This document shows positions 9,167 through 18,085 of a stretch of 64,000 nucleotides of DNA, one piece after another. The notes below the pieces were generated by a model that did no database searches, was not told the origin of the DNA, and worked only from the letters and a program-made list of their open reading frames with translations. The position numbers were made by a program, and so were the translations under genes. Origin of the DNA: Streptomyces coeruleorubidus (GTDB lineage Bacteria; Actinomycetota; Actinomycetes; Streptomycetales; Streptomycetaceae); contig NZ_CP023694.1 of NCBI RefSeq assembly GCF_008705135.1, forward strand, positions 3,756,001 through 3,820,000. The letters are read 5' to 3'. Numbering within the stretch: position 1 is the first letter of the stretch; each line of letters begins with the position of its first letter.

Positions 9167-9246
9167 GCGCGTTCCCCCGGATGCCGTAGCCGCCGTAACC
9201 AACTCACCCCACCGGCCGTTCCCGGGCCGAACGCCCGCGCCGACCG

Positions 9247-11511
9247 ATGGATGGCCTCTTGCCCAGGTTCAGTGTCATTGTCCCCGCGTACCAGGTTCAG
9301 GCGTACCTGCACGAGTGCCTCGAATCGGTGCTCTCCCAGTCCTGTCCCGATCTCGAACTGATCGTCGTCGACGACTGCTCGCCGGACGCGTGCGGCGCGA
9401 TCATCGACGAGTTCGCCGCCCGCGACGCGCGCGTCCACCCCGTCCACCTGCCCGAGAACGTCGGCCTGGGCCGCGCGAGAAACGCCGGCGTGGCGCACGC
9501 AAGCGGCGACTACCTGCTGTTCCTCGACAGCGACGACACCCTCACACCCGACGCGCTGCGGTCGATCGCGGACCGGCTGAAGGAGACGGGCGATCCGGAC
9601 GTCCTGGTCTTCGACTACGCGCGCACCTACTGGACGGGGGAGGCGATCCGCAACCAGGCGGCCCTCCAGCTCACCGAGCAGGGCCCGGCCCCGTTCCGCC
9701 TGGAGGACCGGCCGGGCCTGCTGAGGCTGCTGATGGTTGCCTGGAACAAGGCCTACCGGCGGGAGTTCGTCGAGGAGAAGGGGTTCGCGTTCCCGCCCGG
9801 GTACTACGAGGACACGCCGTGGACGTACCCGGTGCTGATGACCGCGGAGTCGATCGCGACCCTGGACCGCGTCTGCGTGCACTACCGGCAGCGGCGGCAG
9901 GGCAGCATCCTGCGCACCACCAGCGAGCGGCACTTCGACGTCTTCGAGCAGTACGACCGGATGTTCGCGTTCCTGGAGGAGCGCCCCGAGCTGGCCCGCT
10001 GGCGGCCGGTGCTGTTCCGCCGCATGGTCCATCACCTGGCGATCGTGTACTCCCGGCGGGACCGGCTGCCCCCCGGCTCGCGCGCGGACTTCATGCGCCG
10101 GGCCCGCGCCCACTACCGCCGCTACCGCACCCGGGGCGCCCCCGTCCCCCTGCGCGCCCGGGTGCAGCACACCCTGATCCGCTTCGGCCTGCACCGCACG
10201 TACCGCACGCTCCAGCTGGTGTCGGCCCTGCACCGCGGCGCCGCGCGGACCACCGGGGAGCTGCTGCGCGGTCTGCGGTCCGCCGCACTCAGGCTTCACT
10301 ACCGCGTCCAGCGCTGTCTCCCGCTGCGCGCCGACCGGGCCGTCTTCACCGCCTACGACGGCCGCGGCCACAGCTGCAACCCGGGCGCGCTGGAGTCCGC
10401 GTTCCGGGATCTCGCGCCGCACATCCGCACGGCGTGGATCGCCCGTCCCGAGCACCACCACACCATCCCGCCGGGCACGCGCCGCCTCGTCCCCGGCACG
10501 GCCGCCTACTGGACGGCACTGGCCCGCTCCGCCTACCTGGTCACCAACACCGCATTCGACCACCGCCTGGTCAAGCGCCGGGGCCAGACCCTGATCCAGA
10601 CCGGGCAGGGCACCCCGCTGGGGCACATCGGCCTCGACCTCCAGGAACGCCCGGCGGCGGCCCGGGGCAGGGACTTCGCCCGGCTGCTCAAGGGCGTCGA
10701 CCAGTGGGACTACGTGCTGTCCGCCAACCGCCACACCACCCTCACCCACGAGCGCGTCCACCCCGGCCGCTACACCACGCTGGAGTACGGCTACCCCCGC
10801 AACGACGTGTTCCGCACGGCGACCGAAGCGGACGTGGCCCGGCTGCGCGCCTCGCTCGGCATCCCGGAGGGCACGGTGGCGATCCTCTACGCGCCGACGC
10901 ACCGCGACTACCGACGCTCCCAGCGCCACGCCCTCGACCTCCAGCGGATCGTGCGCCGCCTGGGCCCGCGCTTCCTCGTGCTGGCCCGCGCCCACCACGC
11001 CTACGACGCCCCGCTGACCAGCACCTGCGGCCGGGTCGTCGACGTCAGCGACCACCCGAGCGTGGAGTCCCTGTGCCTGGCCTCGGACGCCCTGGTCACG
11101 GACTACTCGTCGCTGATGTTCGACTACGCCAACCTGGACCGGCCGATCGTGATCCACGCCGACGACTGGGAGGCGTACGAGGCGGCCCGCGGTACCTACT
11201 TCGACCTGCGCTCCTTCCCGCCGGGCGCGGTCGCGCGCGGCGAGGACGAGCTGATCGACATCTTCGCCACCGGCCACTGGCGCGGCTCCCGGTCGGCCCA
11301 GCTGCGCTCGGCGTTCCGGGAGCGGTTCTGCACGTACGACGACGGCCGGGCCGCCGAGCGGGTCGTCCGCCGGGTCGTCCTCGGGGAATCGGAGCTGCCG
11401 CCGGTCGTGCCGCTCGACGAACGCCGGCCGGTGCCGTCGGCGGCGGCCTCGCTGGTGCGCGAGCCGCTCGCCACGGTGCCGCAGCCGGCCGTCGTCGTGG
11501 ACAGCCTCTGA
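9247..11511 (+). CDS. GT2-TagF fusion, copy 1 (GT2 intact, TagF His to Gln)
   Basis: A 754-residue two-domain protein for wall glycopolymer synthesis. The N-terminal half is a family-2 glycosyltransferase with VVDDCSPD (about residue 38), FLDSDD (about 93), AWNKAYRR and YYEDTPW (about 187), all expected for an active enzyme. The C-terminal half belongs to the CDP-glycerol:poly(glycerophosphate) glycerophosphotransferase family, with YAPTHRDY, LVTDYSSLMFDYANLDRP and HADDWE. The usual His before GTPLK is replaced: the motif reads GQGTPLGH near residue 451. No clear Shine-Dalgarno precedes the ATG. The in-frame TTG at 9259 is a serious alternative because the paralogues start at the equivalent MPRFS position. 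It is the first gene of the locus after a terminator. The acceptor and donor are unknown. Confidence 0.9.
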   Translation: MDGLLPRFSVIVPAYQVQAYLHECLESVLSQSCPDLELIVVDDCSPDACGAIIDEFAARDARVHPVHLPENVGLGRARNAGVAHASGDYLLFLDSDDTLTPDALRSIADRLKETGDPDVLVFDYARTYWTGEAIRNQAALQLTEQGPAPFRLEDRPGLLRLLMVAWNKAYRREFVEEKGFAFPPGYYEDTPWTYPVLMTAESIATLDRVCVHYRQRRQGSILRTTSERHFDVFEQYDRMFAFLEERPELARWRPVLFRRMVHHLAIVYSRRDRLPPGSRADFMRRARAHYRRYRTRGAPVPLRARVQHTLIRFGLHRTYRTLQLVSALHRGAARTTGELLRGLRSAALRLHYRVQRCLPLRADRAVFTAYDGRGHSCNPGALESAFRDLAPHIRTAWIARPEHHHTIPPGTRRLVPGTAAYWTALARSAYLVTNTAFDHRLVKRRGQTLIQTGQGTPLGHIGLDLQERPAAARGRDFARLLKGVDQWDYVLSANRHTTLTHERVHPGRYTTLEYGYPRNDVFRTATEADVARLRASLGIPEGTVAILYAPTHRDYRRSQRHALDLQRIVRRLGPRFLVLARAHHAYDAPLTSTCGRVVDVSDHPSVESLCLASDALVTDYSSLMFDYANLDRPIVIHADDWEAYEAARGTYFDLRSFPPGAVARGEDELIDIFATGHWRGSRSAQLRSAFRERFCTYDDGRAAERVVRRVVLGESELPPVVPLDERRPVPSAAASLVREPLATVPQPAVVVDSL

Positions 11512-11582
11512 ACCCGGTTCTCGAGTGGGAGTCCGAATGCCCTCCAGCCCGTCGCGGCCGTCCCCGAGCCGGCCGCCCTCCT

Positions 11583-11642
11583 GGCGCCCGTCCGGGCGGC
11601 CGGGACGCCCCAGGGGGTTTCCCGGCCGCCCGGACGGGCGCC
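11583..11642. terminator. Perfect 23-bp stem-loop between TagF-like copies 1 and 2
   Basis: Arms 11583-11605 and 11620-11642 are exactly complementary over 23 bp, with a 14-nt loop. It is the strongest hairpin seen in the window and lies mid-way in the 195-bp gap between two co-directional paralogues. It would act as a terminator or attenuator that separates copy 1 expression from copies 2 and 3. Confidence 0.8.
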
Positions 11643-11706
11643 CCCTCGCGTCACCTGACGCGGTCCCCGCTTCCGAAGACCCTCGCCCCTCGACAGAAAG
11701 AGCAGA

Positions 11707-13905
11707 ATGCCCCGCTTCAGCATCGTCGTCCCGTCCCATGGGGTCGCGGGCCGGCTGTCCCAGGCGCTGGACTCGATCCTCGCCCAGTCGTTCGGCGACT
11801 TCGAGCTGATCCCGGTGTGCGACGCGCCCGACTCACCCGCGGCGGACGTCGTCGCCGGGTACGCCGAGCGGGACTCCCGGGTGACGCCGGTGCACTCGCC
11901 GCCGTCGGCCGGCCTGGCCGGGGCGCGCAACACCGGGCTGCGGTCGGCGGTCGGCGGCCATGTGCTGTTCCTCGACGGGGACGACGTCCTGGTCCCGGGG
12001 GCGCTGGCGGCGCTGGACGCCCGGCTGGGCGCGGTCGGCGACGTCGACGTCCTGTACTTCGAGCACGAGCGCACCCCCTGGTGGGAGGGCGAGCCGGCCA
12101 ACCCGGCCGCGCCCCTGCTGGCCGGGACACCGGACGGCGCCTTCTCCCCCGACCGGGCCCCGCGGCTGACGGGCGTGGCACTGCCGGCGTGGAGCGCGGC
12201 CTACCGCCGGGGCTTCCTCACCGAGCAGGGCCTCGCCTTCCCCGGGGACCACTTCACCGACACCGGTTTCGGCGGTCTGGTCGCCCTGCGGGCGGAGCGG
12301 GTTGCGGCCCTGCGCACGGTCGTCGTCCGGCATCTGCTGCGCCGGCAGGGCAACCGTCTCAACCTGCCCGGGGAACACCACGCCGAGCTTCTCGACCAGA
12401 CCGAGCTGGTGCTGACGCGGGCCGTGGAGCAGGGGTTGCCGGCGGACCGGCTGAGGCCGCTGTTCGAGCAGCTCTTCGCCGCCGTGCTGAAGACGGCCGC
12501 CCATCCCCGGCGGCTGCCGGCCGGGCGGCGCGCCTTCTTCCGCCGGGCGAGCGCGCTCTACCGGCAGCACCGCCCCGCGGGCCACCAGCCGCCCGGCGGC
12601 AGCCTCGGCGTCCAGCACCGGCTGCTGGCGGCCGGATCGTACGCGGCGTTCCGCACCCTGCGCGCCGCCAACCAGAGGGCCGCGCGGGCCGCCGCGCTGC
12701 TCCCGCGCCCCCGGGGACTGCGCACCCGCCTGCGCTACGCGGCGGGCCTGCGCCTCCCCCTCGACGAGAACCTCGCCGTGTACTGCGCGTACTGGGGCCG
12801 CGGCTACGCCTGCAACCCGGCCGCGATCCACGCCAAGGCCCGCGAACTCGCCCCGCACCTCCGCTCGGTGTTCCTGGTGGAGCCCGACGCGGTGGACAGC
12901 GTGCCGAAGGACGTGGAGTACGCGGTGATCGGCAGCCGGAAATACTGGCGGGTGCTGGCCCGCGCCAAGTACCTCGTCAACAACGCCAACTTCGCGGACG
13001 CCGTCGTCAAACGCCCCGGCAGTGTGCACCTCCAGACCCAGCACGGCACACCGCTGAAGAAGATGGGCGCCGACCAGGCGACGTACCCCGTGGTGGCCGC
13101 GGCGACCGGGAGCTTCGCCAGACTGCTGGCCCGGGTCGACCGCTGGGACTACAACCTCACCTCCAACCGCCACTCCACCGAGATGTGGGAGAAGGCGTTC
13201 CCCGGCGCGCACGAGACCCTCGAGTACGGCTATCCGCGCAACGACGTCTACTGCACGGCGTCCGCCGAGGACGTCGCCCGCGCCCGCAAGGAGCTGGGCG
13301 TCCCCGACGGCAAGAAGGCCCTGCTCTACGCGCCCACGCACCGCGACTACGCCACGGGCTTCGCGTCGGGCCTGGACCTGGCGGAGTTCTGCGAGGCGAT
13401 CGGCGACGACTACGTGGTGCTGCTGCGCGCCCACTACTTCTACGACCAGGGGTCGAGCCGGGGCGGCGGCCGGATCATCGACGTCACCGGGCACCGCTCC
13501 TCGGAGGACGTGTGCCTGGCCGCCGACGCGCTGATCACCGACTACTCGTCGATCATGTTCGACTACGCCAACCTGGACCGCCCGATCGTCGTGTACGCCG
13601 ACGACTGGGAGGTCTACCGCGAGGTCCGGGGCGTCTACTTCGACCTGATGGAGTCCCCGCCCGGCCGGGTCGCCCGTACGCCCGAGGAACTGGCGGCCGT
13701 CTTCCGCGACGGCGGCTGGGCGGACGAGTCCGCCACGGCCCTGCGCGCCGCGTTCCGGGAGCGCTTCTGCCAGTTCGACGACGGGCGAGCCGCCGAGCGC
13801 GTCGTACGCCGGGTGCTGCTGGGGGAGCCGCCCGAGTCGATCCCGCCCGTGATCCCGCTCGCGGAGCGCGTCCCGGCCCCCGCCGCCACCCTCGTAAGGA
13901 GCTGA
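11707..13905 (+). CDS. GT2-TagF fusion, copy 2 (TagF motif intact, GT2 partly degraded)
   Basis: A 732-residue paralogue of the neighbouring fusions. In the GT2 half the FLDGDD motif remains (about residue 89), but the first Asp pair reads VCDAPDS instead of VDD, WNKAYRR has become WSAAYRR, and the acidic YED motif has become HFTDTGF, so sugar transfer is doubtful. In the TagF half the catalytic-type motif is intact: QHGTPLKKMGAD near residue 445, then YAPTHRDY, RAHYF and ITDYSSIMFDYANLDRP. The ATG lies just after AAAGAG and aligns with paralogue starts. The stop is 8 bp before copy 3, so the two are likely co-transcribed. Expected role: polyol-phosphate or glycosyl-phosphate polymerisation at the membrane; the substrate is inferred from family only. 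Confidence 0.9.
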   Translation: MPRFSIVVPSHGVAGRLSQALDSILAQSFGDFELIPVCDAPDSPAADVVAGYAERDSRVTPVHSPPSAGLAGARNTGLRSAVGGHVLFLDGDDVLVPGALAALDARLGAVGDVDVLYFEHERTPWWEGEPANPAAPLLAGTPDGAFSPDRAPRLTGVALPAWSAAYRRGFLTEQGLAFPGDHFTDTGFGGLVALRAERVAALRTVVVRHLLRRQGNRLNLPGEHHAELLDQTELVLTRAVEQGLPADRLRPLFEQLFAAVLKTAAHPRRLPAGRRAFFRRASALYRQHRPAGHQPPGGSLGVQHRLLAAGSYAAFRTLRAANQRAARAAALLPRPRGLRTRLRYAAGLRLPLDENLAVYCAYWGRGYACNPAAIHAKARELAPHLRSVFLVEPDAVDSVPKDVEYAVIGSRKYWRVLARAKYLVNNANFADAVVKRPGSVHLQTQHGTPLKKMGADQATYPVVAAATGSFARLLARVDRWDYNLTSNRHSTEMWEKAFPGAHETLEYGYPRNDVYCTASAEDVARARKELGVPDGKKALLYAPTHRDYATGFASGLDLAEFCEAIGDDYVVLLRAHYFYDQGSSRGGGRIIDVTGHRSSEDVCLAADALITDYSSIMFDYANLDRPIVVYADDWEVYREVRGVYFDLMESPPGRVARTPEELAAVFRDGGWADESATALRAAFRERFCQFDDGRAAERVVRRVLLGEPPESIPPVIPLAERVPAPAATLVRS

Positions 13906-13913
13906 CCGAAGAA

Positions 13914-16154
13914 GTGCCCCGCTTCAGCATCATCGTCCCCGTCTACAAGGTGCAGGGCTTCCTGCGCGAGTGTCTCGACTCGGTGCTCGGCCAGTCGTAC
14001 GGCGACTTCGAGGTGATCGCCGTGGACGACCGCTCGCCGGACGGCAGCGGTGCGATCCTCGACGAGTACGCGGCCCGCGACGCCCGGGTGCGGGTGCTGC
14101 ACCTGCCCGAGAACGTCGGCCTGGGCCGGGCCCGCAACGCCGGCCTGGAGCAGGCGGCCGGCGACTACGTCCTGTTCCTCGACAGCGACGACCACTACAC
14201 GCCGGGCCTGCTGGCGGCCGTCGCCGCGCGTCTGGAGGTGACGGGCGACCCGGACATCCTGGTGTTCGACCACGTGCGCACCCACTGGTGGGGCCGGGGC
14301 GGGCGCAGTGAGGCGGCGGACCTGCTGGCCGCGGCGGGCACGGACACCTTCGGCATCCGGGAGAGCCCCCAGTACCTGAACCTCTTCCTGGTCGCCTGGA
14401 ACAAGGCGTACCGCCGGTCCTTCTTCCAAGGGCACGGCCTGCAGTACGCGCCGGGGCTGTACGAGGACGCGCCGGTCACCTACCGGTCGATGGTGCTGGC
14501 GGAGCGGATCGCCTGCCTGGACCGGATCGGGGTGGAGTACCGGCAGCGCAGGCAGGGCGCGATCACCAAGACGCCGGGGCGCCGGCACTTCGACATCTTC
14601 CCGCAGTACGAGGGCCTGTTCGCGTTCCTGGAGCAGCGCCCCGACCTCGACTGGGCGCGGCCGCCGCTGCTGGAGCGGGCCCTGGACCACATGCTGTTCG
14701 TGCTGGCCAGGGAGGACCGGGTACGGCCCGCGGACCGGGGCGACTTCTACCGCGAGATCCGCTCCTTCCACCGCCGTCACCTCCCCGAGGGCGGCTTCCC
14801 GAAGCCGGACGGCTGGCGCGGGGTCGAGATGCGGGTCGTGGCGTCGGCGCCCTACGCGTCGTACGCGGCGGTGCGGAGCCTGCGGGACCTGCGCGCGGCG
14901 GCCCTGGGCGGGCAGCGGCGGGTGGCGCGGAAGGCGTCGGACGTCGCCGTGCGCACCTGGTACCGGGCCCAGTCGAAGCGGCCGCTCGATCCGCATCTCG
15001 CCGTCTACTCGGCGACCCACCACCGGGGCGTGTCCGGCGACCCGGCCGCGATCCACGCCAAGGCGCGCGAACTCGCCCCGCACATCCGGGGCGTGTGGGT
15101 GGTCAGGGAGGACGCGGTGGACGCGCTGCCGCCCGGCATCGACCACGTCACGCCGGGCTCGCGGCGCTACCACGAGGTCATGGCGCGGGCCACGTACTGG
15201 GTGAACAACGTCAACTGGCCCGGCACCCTCGCCAAGCGGCCCGGCAGCGTCCACATCCACACCCACCAGGGCACCCCGCTCAAGTACATGGGCGCCGACC
15301 TGCTGACCAAGCCGGGCGCCCGGCACGGCTTCGACGTGCCGCAGATGCTGCGCCGCGCCGACCGCTGGGACTACAGCCTGGTCGCCGGGCGGCACGCGGA
15401 GCGGGCCTGGGAGCGGGCGTACCCGTGTCACTTCGCCTCGCTGCGGACCGGCAGCCCGCGCAACGACGTGCTGGTCGGCGCCGGCCCGGAGCGGGGCCTG
15501 GCCGTGCGCGAGCGGCTCGGCATCCCCGCCGACCACACGGCCGTGCTGTACGCGCCGACCCGCCGCGACTACCGGCGGGGCGGCCACGTGGACCGGTTCG
15601 ACCTGGCCCGGTTCGCCGCGGACCTCGGCCCCGGCCACACGCTCGTCGTCCGTCTGCACCCGTCGCTGGCCCAGGGCGTGGCGCGCGGCCTGGGTCTCGC
15701 CGACCTGCACCGGCGGGGAGTCGTGGTGGACGCGACGGACGAGCCGCACGTCGAGGACGTGCTGCTCGCCTCCGACGCGCTGGTCACCGACTACTCCGCC
15801 CTGATGTTCGACTACGTCCTGCTCGACCGGCCGGTCGTGGTGCACGCCGACGACTGGGGCGCGTTCACGGCGAGCCGGGGCGCCTACTTCGACATCACGG
15901 CCGACGCCCCGGGGCACGTGTCGCGCTCGTACCGGGAACTGGCCTGGCTGTTCGCGTCCGGCACCTGGCAGGACGCGGAGTCGGCGCGGCTGCGGGCGGG
16001 CTTCCGGGAGCGGTACTGCGAGTTCGAGGACGGACAGGCCGCCGAGCGCGTCGTACGCCTGCTGATGCTGGGCGAGCGGGGCGGTGCGCTGCTGCCCGCG
16101 GCCCGGCGGATCCCGGGGCTGCGTGCCCGGTCCGGGGCGCTGGTCGAGCGATGA
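13914..16154 (+). CDS. GT2-TagF fusion, copy 3 (GT2 intact, TagF His to Gln)
   Basis: A 746-residue two-domain protein. The GT2 half is intact: AVDDRSPDGSG, GLGRARNAGLEQ, FLDSDD near residue 88, AWNKAYRR, and YEDAPV near 182. It is most similar to copy 1 (shared YRQRRQG). In the TagF half the residue before GTPLK is Gln (HTHQGTPLKYMGAD, near residue 450), and the later RAHYF-type motif has become VVRLHPS; VTDYSALMFDYVLLDRP is retained. The GTG start at 13914 has AAGGAG upstream, inside the end of copy 2, and matches paralogue starts (PRFSIIVPVYKVQ). The stop overlaps the start of the GT-C protein downstream (ATGA). It probably acts as a glycosyltransferase with a non-canonical or accessory TagF domain (inference). 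Confidence 0.9.
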   Translation: MPRFSIIVPVYKVQGFLRECLDSVLGQSYGDFEVIAVDDRSPDGSGAILDEYAARDARVRVLHLPENVGLGRARNAGLEQAAGDYVLFLDSDDHYTPGLLAAVAARLEVTGDPDILVFDHVRTHWWGRGGRSEAADLLAAAGTDTFGIRESPQYLNLFLVAWNKAYRRSFFQGHGLQYAPGLYEDAPVTYRSMVLAERIACLDRIGVEYRQRRQGAITKTPGRRHFDIFPQYEGLFAFLEQRPDLDWARPPLLERALDHMLFVLAREDRVRPADRGDFYREIRSFHRRHLPEGGFPKPDGWRGVEMRVVASAPYASYAAVRSLRDLRAAALGGQRRVARKASDVAVRTWYRAQSKRPLDPHLAVYSATHHRGVSGDPAAIHAKARELAPHIRGVWVVREDAVDALPPGIDHVTPGSRRYHEVMARATYWVNNVNWPGTLAKRPGSVHIHTHQGTPLKYMGADLLTKPGARHGFDVPQMLRRADRWDYSLVAGRHAERAWERAYPCHFASLRTGSPRNDVLVGAGPERGLAVRERLGIPADHTAVLYAPTRRDYRRGGHVDRFDLARFAADLGPGHTLVVRLHPSLAQGVARGLGLADLHRRGVVVDATDEPHVEDVLLASDALVTDYSALMFDYVLLDRPVVVHADDWGAFTASRGAYFDITADAPGHVSRSYRELAWLFASGTWQDAESARLRAGFRERYCEFEDGQAAERVVRLLMLGERGGALLPAARRIPGLRARSGALVER

Positions 16155-17956
16155 GAACTCCCGCCGGCCCCGCAGCCGTTCCCTCCCTGCCCGGCCAGCG
16201 GGCCTCCTCGGCACGGCCCCCGGCCGCCGTGGAGCGGCTGCGGCCGGTGCACTGGTGGCACGCGGCACTGGTCGCCGTACCGACCGCGGCCCTGTTCGTG
16301 CTGGGCTACCGGCGGCGCTGGATCTGCGACGACGGGCTGATCTATCTGCGTCCGGTCCGGCAGATCCTGGCGGGCAACGGGCCCGTGTTCAACGTGGGGG
16401 AACGGGCGGAGAGCTCGACCGGCACCCTGTGGCAGTGGCTGCTCGCGCTCGGCACCTGGGTCACCGGCGAGGATCCGGCGTTCCTCGCCGTCGGGCTGGG
16501 GCTGCTGCTGAGCACGGCCGGATTCGCGCTCGCCCTGATCGCCACGTGCCGGCTGCACCGGGGCGCGGGGCTGCTGCTCCCGGCCGGCGTGTTCGTGCTG
16601 CTGGCCGTGCCCCCGTTCTGGTCGTACATGACCTCGGGCCTGGAGAGCGGCCTCGGCGCCTGCTGGACCGGCCTGTCGTGGTGGCTGCTGACGGGCACCC
16701 GGCGCGGTCAGGAGGCCCGGGTTACCAGGGCCGCCGCCTTCGTGTTCGGACTGGGGCCGCTGGTCCGGCCCGATCTCGCGGTGGTCACGGCGTGCTTCCT
16801 GGCGGCCCAGTGGTGGGTGCTGCGCCCGTCCCGGCGGGGCACCGCGGCGATGCTGGCCTCGGCGGTGGCGCTGCCGCTGGCGTACGAGGTGTTCCGGGCC
16901 GGGTACTACGGGATCCTGGTGCCGCTGCCCGCCATCGCCAAGGAGGCGAGCGCCAGCGACTGGGGCCGGGGCGCCGGCTATGTGCAGGAGACGCTCGGAC
17001 CCTACTGGCTGTGGCCCGTCGTGCCCGTGCTCGCCGCCCTGGCCGTCCTCCTCGTGCGGCGCGTCCGCCGGGAACGGCGGGACCGCGCCCCGGGGCGGGC
17101 CTCGCTCGCGGTGCTGCTGGCGCCGCTCGCGGCGGGTGCGCTGCTGGCCGGGTACGTCGTCCGCGTCGGCGGCGACTACATGCACGCCCGCATGATCCTG
17201 CCCGCCCTCCTGCTGCTGCTCCTGCCGGTCCTGGTCGTGCCCGCGACCAGGTTCACGGGGGTCGCGAGCGCGCTGCTGCTGGTGTGGCTGGGCGCTGCGG
17301 TCAGCCCGCTGCGGGCACCGTTCGACGTGCGCAGCACGCCCGGCTCCTTCAACGTGCGCAGCTCCGACGTGGAGGGCCTCGGCGACCACAACCCGGTGCG
17401 CACCGCCACCTGGGTGGACAACTGGCCGGCCCTGCCGGAGGGGCGCGGCATGCTGGCGCGGGCCGCGCGGGCGCCGCGGCCGACGCTGCTGTACTTCGAC
17501 GCCGGGCGCCGACTGCACGCCACGCCGATGCGGGAGGACTCCCCGTACCAGGTGGTGATCGTGGGACGTCATCTCGGTGTCACGGGAGCCGCGGCACCGC
17601 TCGACGCCTATGTCAACGACGCCTGGGGGCTGGCCAGTCCCGTCGGCGCGCACCTCGCGCTGGAGCGCTGGAGCTGGCCCGGGCACGAGAAGTTCCTGCG
17701 CAACCATTGGGTCTTCGCGGAGTGGGCGGTGGAGCACCCGCCGCAGCGCGACCTGCTGCGGGCCGGGGCCTCGCGGGAGGCGGTCGAGGCGGCGCGGGCC
17801 GCGCTGGGCTGCGGCGAGCTGGCCGAGCTGAAGGAGTCGGTGCGCGCGCCGCTGACCGCCGAGCGGTTCCTGCGGAACCTCACGGGGGCCTTCGAGCGGA
17901 CGCGGTTCCGGTTCGCGCGCTGGCCGGTCGCGGCGGAGCGGGCGCTGTGCGACTGA
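16151..17956 (+). CDS. AftB-like GT-C membrane glycosyltransferase
   Basis: A 601-residue integral membrane protein with about ten hydrophobic segments. Near residue 57 it has WICDDGLIYLRPVRQIL followed by NVGERAESSTGTLWQW. Later it has VRVGGDYMHARMILPALLL. These match the pattern of the mycobacterial terminal arabinofuranosyltransferase AftB and relatives (polyprenyl-phosphate-sugar GT-C enzymes, acidic pair in the first outer loop). A soluble C-terminal region of about 200 residues follows. The ATG overlaps the copy 3 stop. Streptomyces do not make mycobacterial arabinogalactan, so it more likely decorates the local glycopolymer, from a lipid-linked donor on the outer face (inference). Confidence 0.78.
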   Translation: MRTPAGPAAVPSLPGQRASSARPPAAVERLRPVHWWHAALVAVPTAALFVLGYRRRWICDDGLIYLRPVRQILAGNGPVFNVGERAESSTGTLWQWLLALGTWVTGEDPAFLAVGLGLLLSTAGFALALIATCRLHRGAGLLLPAGVFVLLAVPPFWSYMTSGLESGLGACWTGLSWWLLTGTRRGQEARVTRAAAFVFGLGPLVRPDLAVVTACFLAAQWWVLRPSRRGTAAMLASAVALPLAYEVFRAGYYGILVPLPAIAKEASASDWGRGAGYVQETLGPYWLWPVVPVLAALAVLLVRRVRRERRDRAPGRASLAVLLAPLAAGALLAGYVVRVGGDYMHARMILPALLLLLLPVLVVPATRFTGVASALLLVWLGAAVSPLRAPFDVRSTPGSFNVRSSDVEGLGDHNPVRTATWVDNWPALPEGRGMLARAARAPRPTLLYFDAGRRLHATPMREDSPYQVVIVGRHLGVTGAAAPLDAYVNDAWGLASPVGAHLALERWSWPGHEKFLRNHWVFAEWAVEHPPQRDLLRAGASREAVEAARAALGCGELAELKESVRAPLTAERFLRNLTGAFERTRFRFARWPVAAERALCD

Positions 17957-18085
17957 CGGCGGCAGGCGGGCGTATCGGCAGGTGGGTGTAGTCGCCTCAC
18001 CCGATGAAGTGACCCGGGGTCAGGGCTCCGGTACGGGCGGGAACATTCGGCGCATGCCCCAGACCCTCCCCTTTCCCGCAGTCCT

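Noticed and set aside
9315..13913. A 2279-codon open frame that would fuse TagF-like copies 1 to 3 into one protein
   Set aside because: Only the part from 13914 reads as a real protein; upstream it is an out-of-frame Arg/Pro/Ala shadow of copies 1 and 2.
18010..18022. Operator at the 13-bp palindrome tgaccc-g-gggtca before the GT-C-like gene
   Set aside because: Perfect but short and GC-rich, and such palindromes are expected by chance in this base composition; no second site nearby.
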